Assembly (NCBI GenBank): GCA_022925895.1
Contig: JAKSYS010000254.1
Span: 1-64,000 of the forward strand
Length of the DNA: 64,000 nt
Reading direction: 5' to 3'
Source of the DNA: Fragilaria crotonensis
Taxonomy: Eukaryota > Bacillariophyta > Fragilariophyceae > Fragilariales > Fragilariaceae
Within the stretch, counting starts at the first letter, position 1; the number at the start of each line of letters is the position of its first letter. Positions 12,272 through 23,261 of the stretch are shown one piece after another. The notes under the pieces were generated by a model. The model was not told where the DNA came from. It worked only from the letters and a program-made list of their open reading frames with translations, and ran no database searches. A program made the translations under genes and the position numbers.

Positions 12272-13766
12272 GGGAGTTGGAGGCCTTGGGTGAGCAATGG
12301 AGAGCTTGGCAATGGCTGTGGAACAGTTGGTGTCCTGGGTGGAGCCTCAGCCAAGGGAGGAACTGGGAGTTGTTCAATAGCAACAGCTTCATCCATGGAG
12401 GCAGCAACTCTTGTTTGGTTCTCATTGTTGGCTTCTGTAGCTTGGGAGTCCATTCGCGCTTCCTCTGTATCATTGTTGTCGCCGTCATCGAATGGGAACT
12501 GATATCTTGAGTCGCCAAACAAACGGGCCCAACGCGTTGTATTAAAATCCGGGAGGGCATCCACATTGGTAGCCACTGTTGCAAACCAATCATCAAACAC
12601 AATGTGATATTGGGGAGTGATGTACCCTGTCTCTGGATTCAAAACCAAGGGGACTGTGCTTGCATGTTTCTTGGAGAGCCCCATGTTGACACAGCGGATG
12701 GACCGAGGCTTCCAGCGAGGCAGCTTCTTTCCATCTGCAATGGTCTTCTCAAGAGCATACACAGGGCATCCCCACACATGCAGATCATGATACTTCCTTT
12801 GCTCCCATCTGGACTTGGTGAAGACATCACTTGGACAGAGACCTGTTGCCAAATCAGGAACATGGTTGTGAAGGAAGATAGCATGGGAGACTGCCATTGG
12901 CCAAAGTGTTGCATCAGCCACATCTGGCCAATGTACCGCTGAATGGAGCATCATTGTCCGAGCAATCGACATGATCGTTTGGATTGCCCTCTCAGCATGG
13001 CCATTGTGATGGTGAGCTCCAACTCCAGCAAACTTGACAACTTGCTTCAGAGTTCCAAGGTGCTCAGTGAACTTAGCTGAGGTGAAGCTTCCACCATTGT
13101 CAGAGAGATAGGATTGTGGAATGACTCCACTGTCCCTTGCCATCAACTCAAAGTTCTGCTTGGCCTTCAGAGTCTCATGAGTGTTCAGATGCTTCTGAAA
13201 CTCAACATGCACAAAGTTGGAAGCATGATCAATGAAGAGGCAGCCACCAGCAAACATGTCTGAGTTCAAGCTCCTTCCAGCTGAAGAGAAGAGCCTTCCC
13301 TTTGTTCCACAAATGAAGTGATCAATGGAGACTTGTTGTCCAGGAGCAAGTTGTCTGCCTTGAGAACTCCAGCTCGATCTTTGATAACAGTTGTGATCTT
13401 GGCAGGAGCTGGTCGCTGATGTTGCTTCCCATATTGGCATGCGGCACACTTGGGAGGGTTGACAATTCGGCAAGCAGCAGTATGGAGTGATCGATGCGAC
13501 TCACTCCGACTCAGGACTCCAGTTCGCATGATGAATTGGATCTTGCGAAAGGAAAGGTGTCCAAGGCGGTGGTGCCACCTTAATAACTCCTTCTCAGCTT
13601 CAGTCAAGTTGAGGTTGCTCTCATGAACAGTGTTGAGAGTAATGTTGAGAGCTGCAACTGCCTTGGGAGTATCTGAGCTGCGGTGTGCATCAGAGGTAGG
13701 CAAGTTGTTGTCAGGGTTGACTCTTGCAATGAGTTGCCCTCTGGCTTCATCAGAGGTGCCACTCAA
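12268..13766 (-). pseudogene. Copia integrase region (fossil)
   Basis: Has the HHCC zinc-binding region (HHRLGHLS ... CAACQYGKQ), followed by the catalytic-core blocks around DHASNFVHVEF, SDNGGSF and HAERAIQTI, then a C-terminal tail with WGCPVYAL. This is the standard Copia integrase plan. It belongs to a broken element. Confidence 0.88.
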
Positions 13767-13768
13767 GG

Positions 13769-14617
13769 TCAGTTGATGAGCTTCAATGGTGATGGTCTCT
13801 CAGGGTAAGCTTGGAGCAAGCTTGTGGTGGATAGGAGCCTGACCTTGATGCAAGACACCAAGTAGGCTGGGACCTTGAGCATCCTTAGGTTGCCCAGAGT
13901 ATCTTGCATTGCCCACAGCACATGACCTTGACCTTCAATCCTGAGTCCCTTTGCAATGCCCTGCAGTTGAGTGATAGGGCCAGGGGTGTTGATGGGTCCA
14001 ACAAAGTCCTTGCGGTCAGGAGTGATAGAGATGCTTGCACCAGAGTCCCAAATGACAGGAAACGTTGAAGCCTTGGGAAGGGATTCGCGGAAGCGGTCGG
14101 TAGACTGGAGAGCCATGCGAAGGATTGTGGAATAGTTGCCATTTGGAAACTTAGCCATGTTCACTTGCATTGCCATCTTGCGAGCAGCTTGAAGTTGCTT
14201 GGAGGTCCACTGATGGTTCCCTAGGCCTTGGAAGCCAATGGGAGAGACGGGGCGATAGACGCCGTTGGACTTGGGAAGCCTGCGAGCGCGGCGTCGCTGC
14301 TGGCGAAGCGGAGCGTCGAGGTAGGCGTCGTTGACATCGCAGTGGTTGATCCTTGGCCCTTCCTCTTGCGTCGACAAATCCGATGGCGAGCGGGATGTGT
14401 TACGGAGCTTGGGGCAAGGTTCAGTTGGCCCATGGACGATTGTATCGTTGCAGTGGCGGCAGGTCCAGTGAGTTGATCGCGGAATGGAGCGCTTGAGCGA
14501 GTCGACACGCTGAAGGAGAGTTGCAACCTTGGAGTGAAGGTCGTTCAACTGCACTTGCTGCTGTTGTTCAACCAACGTTGGTGCATTCCTCCGAATGTAG
14601 CGTCCCATGGATCGCAA
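13769..14617 (-). pseudogene. Copia aspartic protease region (fossil)
   Basis: Holds the protease active-site signature WDSGASISIT, followed by the flap-like region, as in pepsin-type retroelement proteases. It is preceded by a stretch with CRHC...C spacing. It belongs to a broken element. Confidence 0.82.
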
Positions 14618-15088
14618 GTTAATGGGGTACCTGCGATGCAGTCCATGGGAGCGAATACTTCCGGCTTGGGAACATTCGCGCGTCGTGTGACCTTGCGATT
14701 GTGTTGCTTGAGAGCACGACGATGGCGGCGAGAAGGTAGCTCCTTAGGATCAGGCTCAGGCGATGTTGAGCTGGGCTTAGGAAGCCAGAACAGTACGACC
14801 ATGGCCAGTAAGGCCCAAAGCAATGGAGCAATGAGCGCCTCCTGGTGAGCCTCAAAAATTGCGAGACGTGCGGGCGAACGACCATGACATGCGCTCGAAG
14901 GATTGCCATGACTTGGCTCCAATCGACGGCGTTAAAATGCGCCATGGCGAGTTGAATAATTTCCAGCGTGGAGGTCCACATAGTTTTTGCAAACGGGACT
15001 GAAAATATTGCCATCACGTAGGTGAGCAGTAGGACGAGTACGGGAAGGATCCGGGTCACCATGGTGCGCAGGATAAAGAGCGCGTCAG

Positions 15089-16782
15089 TCACACTTGGGA
15101 CGACCTCAATTTCCGTGGTCCACACCGAGGGATCGAAGGCAAGGGAGACATTGTTGATTGCAGAACCAACACCTTGAGGGCCCTCAGAGCTCTTCTTGAC
15201 GCCAGTGTGCGTTGCCGTTGCGTGGGTAGTAGTCCAACGCTTGCAGCTTGCGCACCAGTTGAAAGCCTTTCCATTGGCTTGCTTGACTTGGGGTGCTCCA
15301 GATGGAGGAGGAGTAGACTTCCAGGATTTGACATCCTTTGGTCTTTCATTGCCATTCCCATTCCTGCCCTTGCCCTTGTTGTTCTCTGGGCATTCGCGCG
15401 ACCAGTGTCAGGCTTGTTGCACTTGTGACAGACTCCTTTCTTGGCAAGTCCAGCACCATTGTTGGAGGCCTTGGACTGGATGAGGTTGAGTACCTCAGCT
15501 CTGGTGATTGGAGTCGCCATGTTTCCGAATGCAGCTGGTGGAGCCTTGGAGTCGCGAGTGTGACGTGCAGGTGGCCACTCCTTCCTGTCAAAGAGCGTCC
15601 TGTAGGCATCCTCTGCGTGAGCGCAGATGTCCTTGTAGGTCAGCTTGTTGACTTGCATGTGAAGGTTGGCAGCTTCCTTGTCCTTGAATCCAATGTCCAA
15701 AGAGCTTGCTCCAAGTTCTGCTTGACAGATCTCAGGGAAGCGGAAGTCCTCATTGCCAGAACCACCAGCCAAAGAAAGATCTTGAGCATGGCCAGAGTGA
15801 GGTTGTGGTCATACTGGCCAGCAGTTGTCAACTCATTTGCATCCTTGCGAAAGTGAGCTGCCAATTGTTCAAGGTTCTCTCCAGAGTACTGACTTGGGAG
15901 CCTGGCCTTGATGATGGCCTTGAGATCTTCAAACCTCTCAATGGAGGTGGACTGGATGGACTTGAGGAACTGGAGCCAAACAACTGGGAAGGAGTCAGAA
16001 TCATCCAACTTCTCAGTCACCTTATTGCTTAGCTCAGTAGAGAGTGAAGCAAGCAAATAGGTCCTGGCTGCCATATCGTTGGTCGGTCATACTTGTCGTA
16101 GCGTTGAACTTGAGCTTCCGCCAACAACTTTGCCGACTGGACCGTGTACCTGGCGTGAGCCTTGATAACGTTAGTCATCTTGGCGTCGTCAGTTGGGTCC
16201 CTGAGGTAAGCAATGGAGTCCATCCAGTGTCCTTGAGATGATCCCAGACAACATTCTGGAAGCTGATCAAATCATCACTTGGCTTGAAGGAGATCTTGTG
16301 CCCAGTTCTCCTGAAGTTGTAGCCTTTCTGGGCTGCAGAAACATAGACAGGGCGGAGCTGGTTGGGAGAGGTGTGCTCTAGGAGAGCAATGGAGCCATCA
16401 AACCTGTCCAGGTGTGGTTGGGCTTTCCACCTGTCCAAGCAGACCATTCATCCTTGGTCACCAAAGTGATTCCCCAATGAGGGAACAAGAGGCTTGGAGC
16501 TTGAAGGAGCTGGGAGCTCCACTGGGGCAGTCATTGGGTTGGGAACTCCAAGACAGACTCTTCATCAGTAGCAAGAGTCCTGGCTTGAGCGATTGCCTCG
16601 GTGAGGCGAACGTCGACAGGATCGGAGATCTCGAATCCTTCTGGATTGCCGCGGCCTTCGACAGCAGTCGAGGATTCCAACAACAGGTTCGTCTGGAAGA
16701 TTCGTCGGGGACGTAGAGCCTTCAGATGGTGGAACCGACATGATGATTGGAGTCTTGGCTTGGAAAGCAGATCTTCAACCAC
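15089..16782 (-). pseudogene. Copia gag region (fossil)
   Basis: Gag-like stretch with a UBN2-type block (LEQLAAHFRKDANEL, then a YDHNLTL segment) and the beginning of a CCHC knuckle (CHKCNKPDTG) near 15420. The reading is scattered over several frames, so the gene is broken. Confidence 0.75.
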
Positions 16783-16983
16783 TCAACAGATTGCTGACTG
16801 CGTACTCGAGTTGGCAGAGAGCAATGAATCAGCCTAGTCTTGGGAAGACGTGGGGCTGTCGCAGGATCGCCGGAGGAGACCTGCCTTGACGCGGAGCGTG
16901 ACTTCCTGGAAGGAACTTGAAACGAGCTTGCCGGAGAGGAAAGTGCGTTAGAGGGTAAGTCTTATTATTGGGCGAAAATAACC

Positions 16984-17785
16984 AGTCGAAGTACACGGCG
17001 TGATCAAGGCTGCGTACTAGTTCGTAGAAATCCGGGTTCGGTCAAACGTAGAGTTTTAATTCTAGAGTTGTTTAACTTATGAGCTTATTTTTAGGTTTCA
17101 CTTTGAAGGAACCAATTCAATCCAGGTCCGATTGAATCTTGCAGATCTACTTTCGCGAAGTTAGAGGGTTGTGGGAGTGAACATTCAAAGCCTTCATCCC
17201 ACTGATAAGGGCATTGAAATGTCAGCTCCAACTCCGCCGTCACGAAGCAATTGACAGTCGCAACAACTGTTGCAACATGGCCAGACTTAGCCAACATGAT
17301 GAGGACACATGTTGGAAATTAGTTGGCACATGAAGGAAATTGCAGTTGAATTGCACTGGGTTAATGTGGACAAATTGGTGTTGTAGAAAGGAGGTTATGA
17401 GGGAAAGGAAAGGTAGTTTTGACTGGGATGCCGTATAAGTTGGCGCGGCCCTAGTTTACCCAGCCGAGTTAACTGTTAACCCGTGTAATGGTGGCTTCGT
17501 ATAGCCTATAGGAAGCCACCATTACACGGGTTAACTTAACTCGGCTGGGTGCAAAACTAGAGGGCCGTTTCTAATTTTCGGTCATCGTCGGTCATAATTC
17601 CTTTGGTCGCTATTGTGAGGGCGGAAAGCAGTCCGGGACAACTGTAGTTTTTGTACTGGCGATTCGCCGTATACAGTTGGCGTGAGAATCTTTGTATCCA
17701 AAGCCGGATGGGACTCAGCTGGCGGGGACGAAATTTCAACGTCAATAACGGCACAATAACAGCTGTCAGCTGCTGTACCTTGACT
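16984..17785 (-). repeat. Copia 5' LTR with nested insertion
   Basis: Second LTR copy, 802 bp long because a 212-bp foldback element plus a 6-bp duplication interrupts it at 17404-17621. Without the insertion it matches the other LTR in length. Its outer end CCTTGACT is followed by GTCAG, the right half of the element's target duplication. Confidence 0.9.
17404..17615. mobile_element. 212-bp foldback (MITE-like) element inside the LTR
   Basis: Absent from the sister LTR, so the insertion is defined exactly. The 6-bp TGAGGG occurs at both edges (17398-17403 and 17616-17621). The core is a near-perfect hairpin with arms of about 38 bp (CCCAGCCGAGTTAAC... against its complement), a loop of about 15 bp and one 2-bp difference. 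Looser inverted similarity continues outwards to the element ends (AAAGG...). It has no coding capacity. The superfamily is uncertain; foldback structure with a 6-bp duplication leaves several options open. Confidence 0.85.
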
Positions 17786-17959
17786 GTCAGGTCTGCAGCG
17801 GAAGACGATTCACTACAAACTACAAACACCTCATGCACGTCTCGACTCTCGAGTCTAGAGTCTAGAGCTATGATCGAATTTGTATCTGCAGGCATCTCAT
17901 TTCTTTCTTTGAACAAAGTACTCCAGAGTAGTGGTTAAGGAACCTTCAGTTTGCGGATC

Positions 17960-19572
17960 ATGTCATTGTCATGCGATCTTGCCCAAAATGCGAGAAAACA
18001 CATGCAGTTCTTGGAACGGCTCCATGAACTTGGTGTCACCATCGCCACGGGAGACAGAGAACAACATTACTCGTTGCAATCTCTCTTCCGATACCATAGT
18101 CTATGGCTTCCCCTTGTGCACAAGCACTCGAACGAAGACTTGATCCCGCCACCAGATGTTGCTTGGTTGTGGCATTGTCATCGATTGTCCCCATTGAATT
18201 ACACAAACTTCATTAGGAGCACGTTTGGAGACGGCGCCGCAGTGGAGGCCAAACCGTCCTTCGCGTTCCAGACTCCCAAGATTACTTGTGATGATAGTTC
18301 AACCGAGGCCACGACTCGAGATTTTTGGAATAGTACGTACCCGAATGAGCCCTTCTTCGTGTCAGAGATAAACAAGGATGAATCTCCGCTTTTACCATAT
18401 GAAGTTTTACCCAATCGCATTCGAGGCGAAAATGCCAAACTGTTGAGCGGGTTTAACTTGCTGGCTTCAACGAAGCGACAAGCCACCTTCCTTTGGCAAA
18501 TCTCAGGAGAGAGATATCGCGATGACGACTTTCTTGCCGAGGGCGTTGAGAACTACATCAAGTTTCTTAAGCTCAAACCGAAAGCTGGGAAATTGCGAAC
18601 TGTACTAGTTCCGACGTACCAGATTGACTTGATGTGGCATACACATATCTTATCGTCAATTGGTGACTATAACAAAGACTGTATCGCCCTGATGGGGCGA
18701 ACTTTGCACCATGATGATTCGCTCACCGATCGCAGCGACGGCGGGGTTCTTGATGTTGCTTACAAAGCCACGGCTCATCTCTGGAAGGAGGAGTATCATT
18801 CTGAGTACGAAGTGTGTGGCGGCATGTATCGTGGTGAGCCTCCCAAAGATTTCTTTTCTAGAGATTGGAAAAGCACCTCAGACGTTAGTACTGGAGCGAA
18901 TCTGCATTTGGTTGGCCTGATGGGAGCATCATCGACACCACCTCCGGAGAAATGGATAAAGCCAGGGGAATCTGCGTCAGACGGGCAGCCAGCCTTTATT
19001 CCGGTGACGGTCTCTCCCCTAATCGGCTGGGACAGATTTCCGCGCAAGGAGGATTACGTCCTAGGAGAGACGAAGTATGGCAATGGCTACTATCACTTGG
19101 AAACACAAGAAGCTCATCAACTACTTCGTACGCGAGTTGAAACTCATATTCGACAATTCGAATATCAGATAGCGATGGCTCAAGGATGTTGTCCTCGCCA
19201 ATCTAAACGGTTACAGGCACTAGAGGATGAAATGCAAGTGTTTATCGACGCTCGCAATTTCCTTTCAAGCCGCGTAGCAGCCGCCCATCCAGGTGTTGGA
19301 CGCAATATCCCATCCCCATTCTTTTGGGAGGTTGACGGAGCCATGCTGTACTCCCCAGTTTTGTTTTATTGTGCAGGAGGAGCTTGTGGTGGAATTTTGA
19401 CATGTGAAATTCCGCCACGTGCAGGTATGTTCCGAAATTTCATGACACCATTGACTGTTTTAATGACTCATAACGTTGCGTCTTTTCATTAGCCGGACAT
19501 GGAGGAGGCGGATGTGGAGGAGGCGGATGTGGAGGAGGCGGATGCGGAGGATGTGGTGGATGTGGTGGATAA
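17960..19572 (+). CDS. Glycine-rich domain-containing protein (GRDP/DUF1399 family)
   Basis: Two exons, 17960-19424 and 19493-19572, with a 68-bp GTATGT...TTAG intron. The first ~280 residues hold the paired DUF1399 signatures: DVAWLWHCHRLSPLNY and, ~140 residues later, YQIDLMWHTHILS with a following HDDS. This is the plant/oomycete GRDP pattern. After splicing the protein ends in alternating GGGGC units (AGHGGGGCGGGGC...), the glycine-rich tail that names the family. Plant members are linked to development and stress, and some bind RNA; the role here is inferred only. I start at ATG 17960 because the longer frame opens with TTG. The Copia 5' LTR lies ~170 bp upstream and may have displaced the original promoter. 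The 3' end is tandemly duplicated. Confidence 0.88.
19425..19492 (+). other. Intron of the glycine-rich-domain gene
   Basis: 68 bp, GTATGT donor and TTTTCATTAG acceptor. Removing it fuses ...PPRA to GHGGGGC in frame. Without splicing the protein would lose its Gly/Cys tail. Confidence 0.85.
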
Positions 19573-19763
19573 TAACGTGTAAGTTGATGTAAAGAACATC
19601 GATACTCGTTCACCTATAAGTGGATGAGATAAAAGTTTGTGCAGGTTAATTCGTGGAGGAGGCGGATGCGGTGGTGGTAGATAAGGTGTAAGTTGATGTA
19701 AAGATGACATCGATACTCGTTCACCTAAAAAGTGGATGGGATAAAAGTTTGTGTTGGTTAATT
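19531..19763 (+). repeat. Tandem duplication of the gene's 3' end
   Basis: Two diverged copies of ~110-120 bp (about 19531-19652 and 19655-19763). Each starts with GGAGGAGGCGGATGCGG and runs through a stop codon and GTGTAAGTTGATGTAAAG into ATAAAAGTTTGTG...GGTTAATTC. Copy one contains the real stop; copy two repeats the Gly-coding end, a TAG stop and the 3' flank. Confidence 0.85.
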
Positions 19764-20433
19764 CTCGATTCTTGTTTGCAAGTTGGATGGTCAAAAATGT
19801 TCTTATCACGACAAGGAACACTTGGGATCAGTTTTGGTATGGCATAACTATTTCATTTCATTTCATTTTTTCAAGCCTTGCTGTTAGAAGAATACGTTCT
19901 TACAAACTACAGGAGTCACTTTGTGAATCCCTTGTTGATACATCGATGTCATTGACTTTCCACCGATCTCCGCTCGCCAGAGCAACACTTCCCACCCAAT
20001 CGCAGATTTTCGCATACATTCTCTGAGATATTTGAATGGAAGCGAGGCTTGTAATCCTGTTTCAAGTACCGTCTGTTTGATATGCAGTGACGCCTTCGTC
20101 GCGACACCAGGACTCTCACCGGACTCCACAAAAGTTTATCCGTCATTGCCGGAATCAGAGTCGAATTCGACGTCCAAGGGCGGTCCGCGGACACTTTTCG
20201 CGTGCTACCAAAACTCTTGACTTTTTGCCATCTGCGACAAAGCCCCGACGATTTTGATGGCAAAGAATCAAACCAGAAAGCTGTTCTAAAGCCAAAAGGA
20301 CATTTTAACGCGTATCTCTTATACATGAACATCTGTGGGAGGATAAAGGGTGCAGAAAAAGGTATCTCGCTCGATCCAGAGCGTCTCTGTGTAGATAATT
20401 GAGACTTTTTGACACAAATGGGTTGTCTAGGAT
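19764..20433. other. Intergenic, convergent gene ends
   Basis: Between the 3' ends of two converging genes. Open frames on both strands (20032-20220 plus, 19949-20332 minus) lack recognisable motifs, so no gene is called. Confidence 0.4.
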
Positions 20434-22114
20434 CTAGGATACAATGACCATGTCATCCGTGTCACTTTCGGGCATGGAATCGGAATTGCTTTGTGGACTT
20501 TCCTGGGCATCACTTTCGTCCACCACAAGACAAGACTGCATAAGTCCTAATTCTCGTGGAATAGGAAGGTTGCGACGACGTGATGGAGACACTACAGATG
20601 GTGTATTAACGACCGATGCAGGCGCATCTCCGTCAATTTTGTTGGGCAATGGTGTTTTGTTGATGTAAGCAGAAGTCGCCATGGAACGTGAGTGTGGGGA
20701 GTTGTAAGTGGGGGGGAACTTATTTCAGCTTGCCGAGCCGCCTGTTGCTCCTCCCGATTGGTGGCGCGTGGTTTCAATATCAATTGAAGGGAGTGAACAG
20801 TCACGGAATCTTCAGCACCACTGCCTTCCGAGGTCTGCCGTGTCGTTTCTTCTGGTGGATCTACACTGTAGTGAATCAACAAATTGTCCAGTTGTTGAGA
20901 ACATAAATGGCTGTCACTTTCGGACTCTTTGCTGCTGACAGTAGCATACGATGTAGTGGATTCTGTTGACATGATGCTGCGTACACGTTGCGCTCGTTCT
21001 GCTTGAGACTTGCCACTTCGTGCCTTGCTCGTTTGCCAGGCCGATCGCACATCCATGGCCAAGACTTGTTCGATGCAAAGTTGGACGCGTGTCGCAGTGT
21101 CCATAATGCACCCATCACCACGGTGGGGTCCATAAAAATCCAAGGAAAACGGATCTTGCGTCAAAATGTCAATCAAATTTTGTTTCGCAACGTCGGATAT
21201 ATATGAACTGGTCGTTTCGTTTCAAGACCACCGCTGACCCAAGGTGGAAGTCGCAATTCTTCATCACCAATGGAATCGTAGTTTGGCACATACGGTTTAA
21301 TGTCCAGCACGGGTGTTCCATCCACTAGATCCAGTCCTGAAATATTCAAAATCACCCTTTGACCCGACTTTGTTGTTGTTTGACCTTTTCCCTTGGGACC
21401 ACCACCAATTGTCATGATGGAATCTAATTTGCACAATGTGATACCGATTGGATTACTCCGATGAGGCGACCTCGTGGCCAGAACTCCCACCTTTTTTCCT
21501 CCCAACGCCGGCGGTGCAATTTTCGACGGCGCAGCCGGTGGTCTTGTCGTGCTATTGCTGTTGTTTGTGTTCGTACTAGATGAACTGGATGTACTTTTGG
21601 TATTGGTATTCAAATGAAACCAAAAGACAATCCAAATATGACTGAATCCCTCCAATCCATCGACCATGTCATTCGCATTCTCACATGTCAATTCAATCCT
21701 TCCCCGGGCATGGGGTGCCAACAATCCTTGACGAGGTGTTCCAACACATAATCGATAGATGCTCCGGACGACACCAATGGGGAACGATACAATGTTCTTT
21801 TGTTCATCATGATCATTCTTCGTCTTTTTGGAAGCAATACCTGTGCGTGAGTCAGTGTCAATAGTACCATCCAGTACACGTATGATTTGATAAAGTTGAT
21901 GGACGATCCCTTGTCTTGCATGATTCCACAATTCTCTCATTGCCTTTTGTAAAATTTTTGTTGTAGACAATTGTGTTGACATTTTGCGGTTGACATGTGA
22001 TGCATACACCACAGCTGCCGCTGTCATGGCTGTTGCTGCAACTGTCGTTGCCGTAACGACAAGAGTTATGGTATGATGAGTAATCACATTGGAACGATGA
22101 GATGAAATGTACAT
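20434..22114 (-). CDS. TRMO: TRMO/TsaA-like tRNA (N6-threonylcarbamoyl-A37) methyltransferase, frame broken
   Basis: N-terminal membrane-like segment (ITLVVTATTVAATAMTAAAVVYA), then the TsaA/TrmO barrel: PIGVVRSIY, GTPRQG, ARGRIEL, LEGFSHIWIVFWFH, ATRSPHRSNPIG and LDLVDGTPVLDIKPYVP. The C-terminal YaeB-like part is IEQVLAMDVRSAWQ and ending LDNLLIHYSV. Family enzymes N-methylate t6A37 of certain tRNAs using S-adenosylmethionine. I start at ATG 22114, because the longer frame opens at TTG. Two frame changes: an extra TA in the (AT)4 run at 21197-21204, which removed restores VHISDVAKQNL; and probably one C missing in the C7 (G7 on plus) run at 20710-20716, after which an acidic Ser-rich tail stays open to 20434. 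The second is less certain, and the stop at 20592 is the alternative end. Confidence 0.8.
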
Positions 22115-22660
22115 TATTTTTTGGCCTTGTACTTGTCGTAGTAGTACTTGAAGTGTGTGTATATATATCTGGGATTGTGCCCGCGTCCTGTCCTGACTGT
22201 GCAATCGATTATTGAGGTGTGTAGTCTACCGTAGAGTGGCGTCTTTGTCAACGATATGGAACGATGCAATGATTTTATAATGGACACATTCTTCAAAGGA
22301 ATGGATCCAAATTCCAAGATGGACGACGAACGACTGACGACAATGTTGAATATAACTTGAAGGGGAAGATGATTTCTGCGCTAGGTGCTTTACTACGGTA
22401 TACTTGTACCGGGATGCAGGTACCTGATGTACATGTAATGTATTGCTCCAGTACTCCGTAGTACCGGTAGGTAGAGAAGTTGTACAAGCACTCGGAGTAG
22501 TGGTACGACCCATTCGATTGAGAATTCTCTCGCATTCCCACACTCGCACTGATGCCACACTACTGCACTCTGTCATTATTACATCATCATCATCCTCCGA
22601 CGCTCCGACCACAGTGAGTGTGCTTGTGTGCAGAATCAGCAGTCCATCACAACAAATATC
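22115..22660. promoter_or_regulatory. Divergent promoter region between TRMO and FAM32A
   Basis: About 550 bp between divergent genes. It contains a GTAC-palindrome cluster at 22380-22500 (GTACCGG, GGTACC, AGTACTCC). No defined promoter element recognised. Confidence 0.35.
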
Positions 22661-23071
22661 ATGGTGTCATCATCATCGGCAGCCTTTATAGGAGGTGCTC
22701 TATCGTTCAAGGGGGATAAGAAGAAGAAGAAGACGAAGAAGGCAGCCAAGAAGAACAAGGTCAAGCACGAAGTTTCATCTGGTAGTACTGGCGTAAATTC
22801 CTCAAAATCATCTGTAGAACCACTGCATTCTGCCGGTATTCCCAAACACGACAATAACAATAACAACAACACTTCTGATGATGATGAATATGATGAAATG
22901 ACACAGGCGGAGCGAGCTGCGTACAAAAAGAAACAAGAACGTGAACTCAAGGAACTCGAAATGATTGCGAAACAGAGTCACCGAGAACGTGTCGAAGCGT
23001 ACAATGAAAAATTGAGTCAATTGACAGAACACAATGATATTCCTCGGGTCAGTGCCGCTGGAAATGGATAA
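22661..23071 (+). CDS. FAM32A: FAM32A-like protein
   Basis: 137 residues. N-terminal GGALSFKGD followed by a Lys-rich tract (KKKKKTKKAAKKNK), an Asn/Ser linker, then the conserved C-terminal region: MTQAERAAYKKKQ, RHRERVE-like QSHRERVEAYNEKLSQL, and TEHNDIPRV. Length, poly-Lys N-terminus and the closing LTEH.DIP.V motif match the FAM32 family. Human FAM32A stabilises exon ligation in the late (C*) spliceosome, so a nuclear splicing role is likely. Start at ATG 22661 (MVSSSS); a longer in-frame start lies at 22628. The frame is intact and single-exon. Confidence 0.88.
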   Translation: MVSSSSAAFIGGALSFKGDKKKKKTKKAAKKNKVKHEVSSGSTGVNSSKSSVEPLHSAGIPKHDNNNNNNTSDDDEYDEMTQAERAAYKKKQERELKELEMIAKQSHRERVEAYNEKLSQLTEHNDIPRVSAAGNG

Positions 23072-23261
23072 GTGTGTGGTGTTGTGTATGGCATGTGCAT
23101 ATAGATATATGCATATACGCGATGTGCCTTTGGCAACGAAAACCTGCCAGGTGAATTCCATGATTAACTGTCATGGTATGCATAGGAAGACCTACATGAC
23201 ACAGGGCCAAACGAGGCTACATGATCGTAATATCATGACAACTATAACTACTTGCAACTAT

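Larger units (their letters stand above)
9510..17785 (-). mobile_element. Copia LTR retrotransposon (CoDi-like), fossil
   Basis: An ~8.3-kb Ty1/Copia element in minus orientation. It is bounded by two long terminal repeats and a 5-bp target duplication GTCAG (9505-9509 and 17786-17790). Part order on the minus strand is gag with a CCHC knuckle, aspartic protease, integrase, reverse transcriptase, RNase H, which is the Copia order. A hydrophobic stretch of unclear meaning lies between gag and protease (about 14620-15125). The LTRs differ by roughly nine small changes over ~587 bp by eye, so the insertion looks fairly young. The coding region is nevertheless broken, by roughly half a dozen to ten interruptions. 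The upstream LTR carries a later 212-bp foldback insertion. The element sits about 170 bp upstream of the glycine-rich-domain gene. Confidence 0.93.

Noticed and set aside
19949-20332. 127-residue minus-strand frame
   Set aside because: No motif, irregular composition and location between converging gene ends; likely chance.
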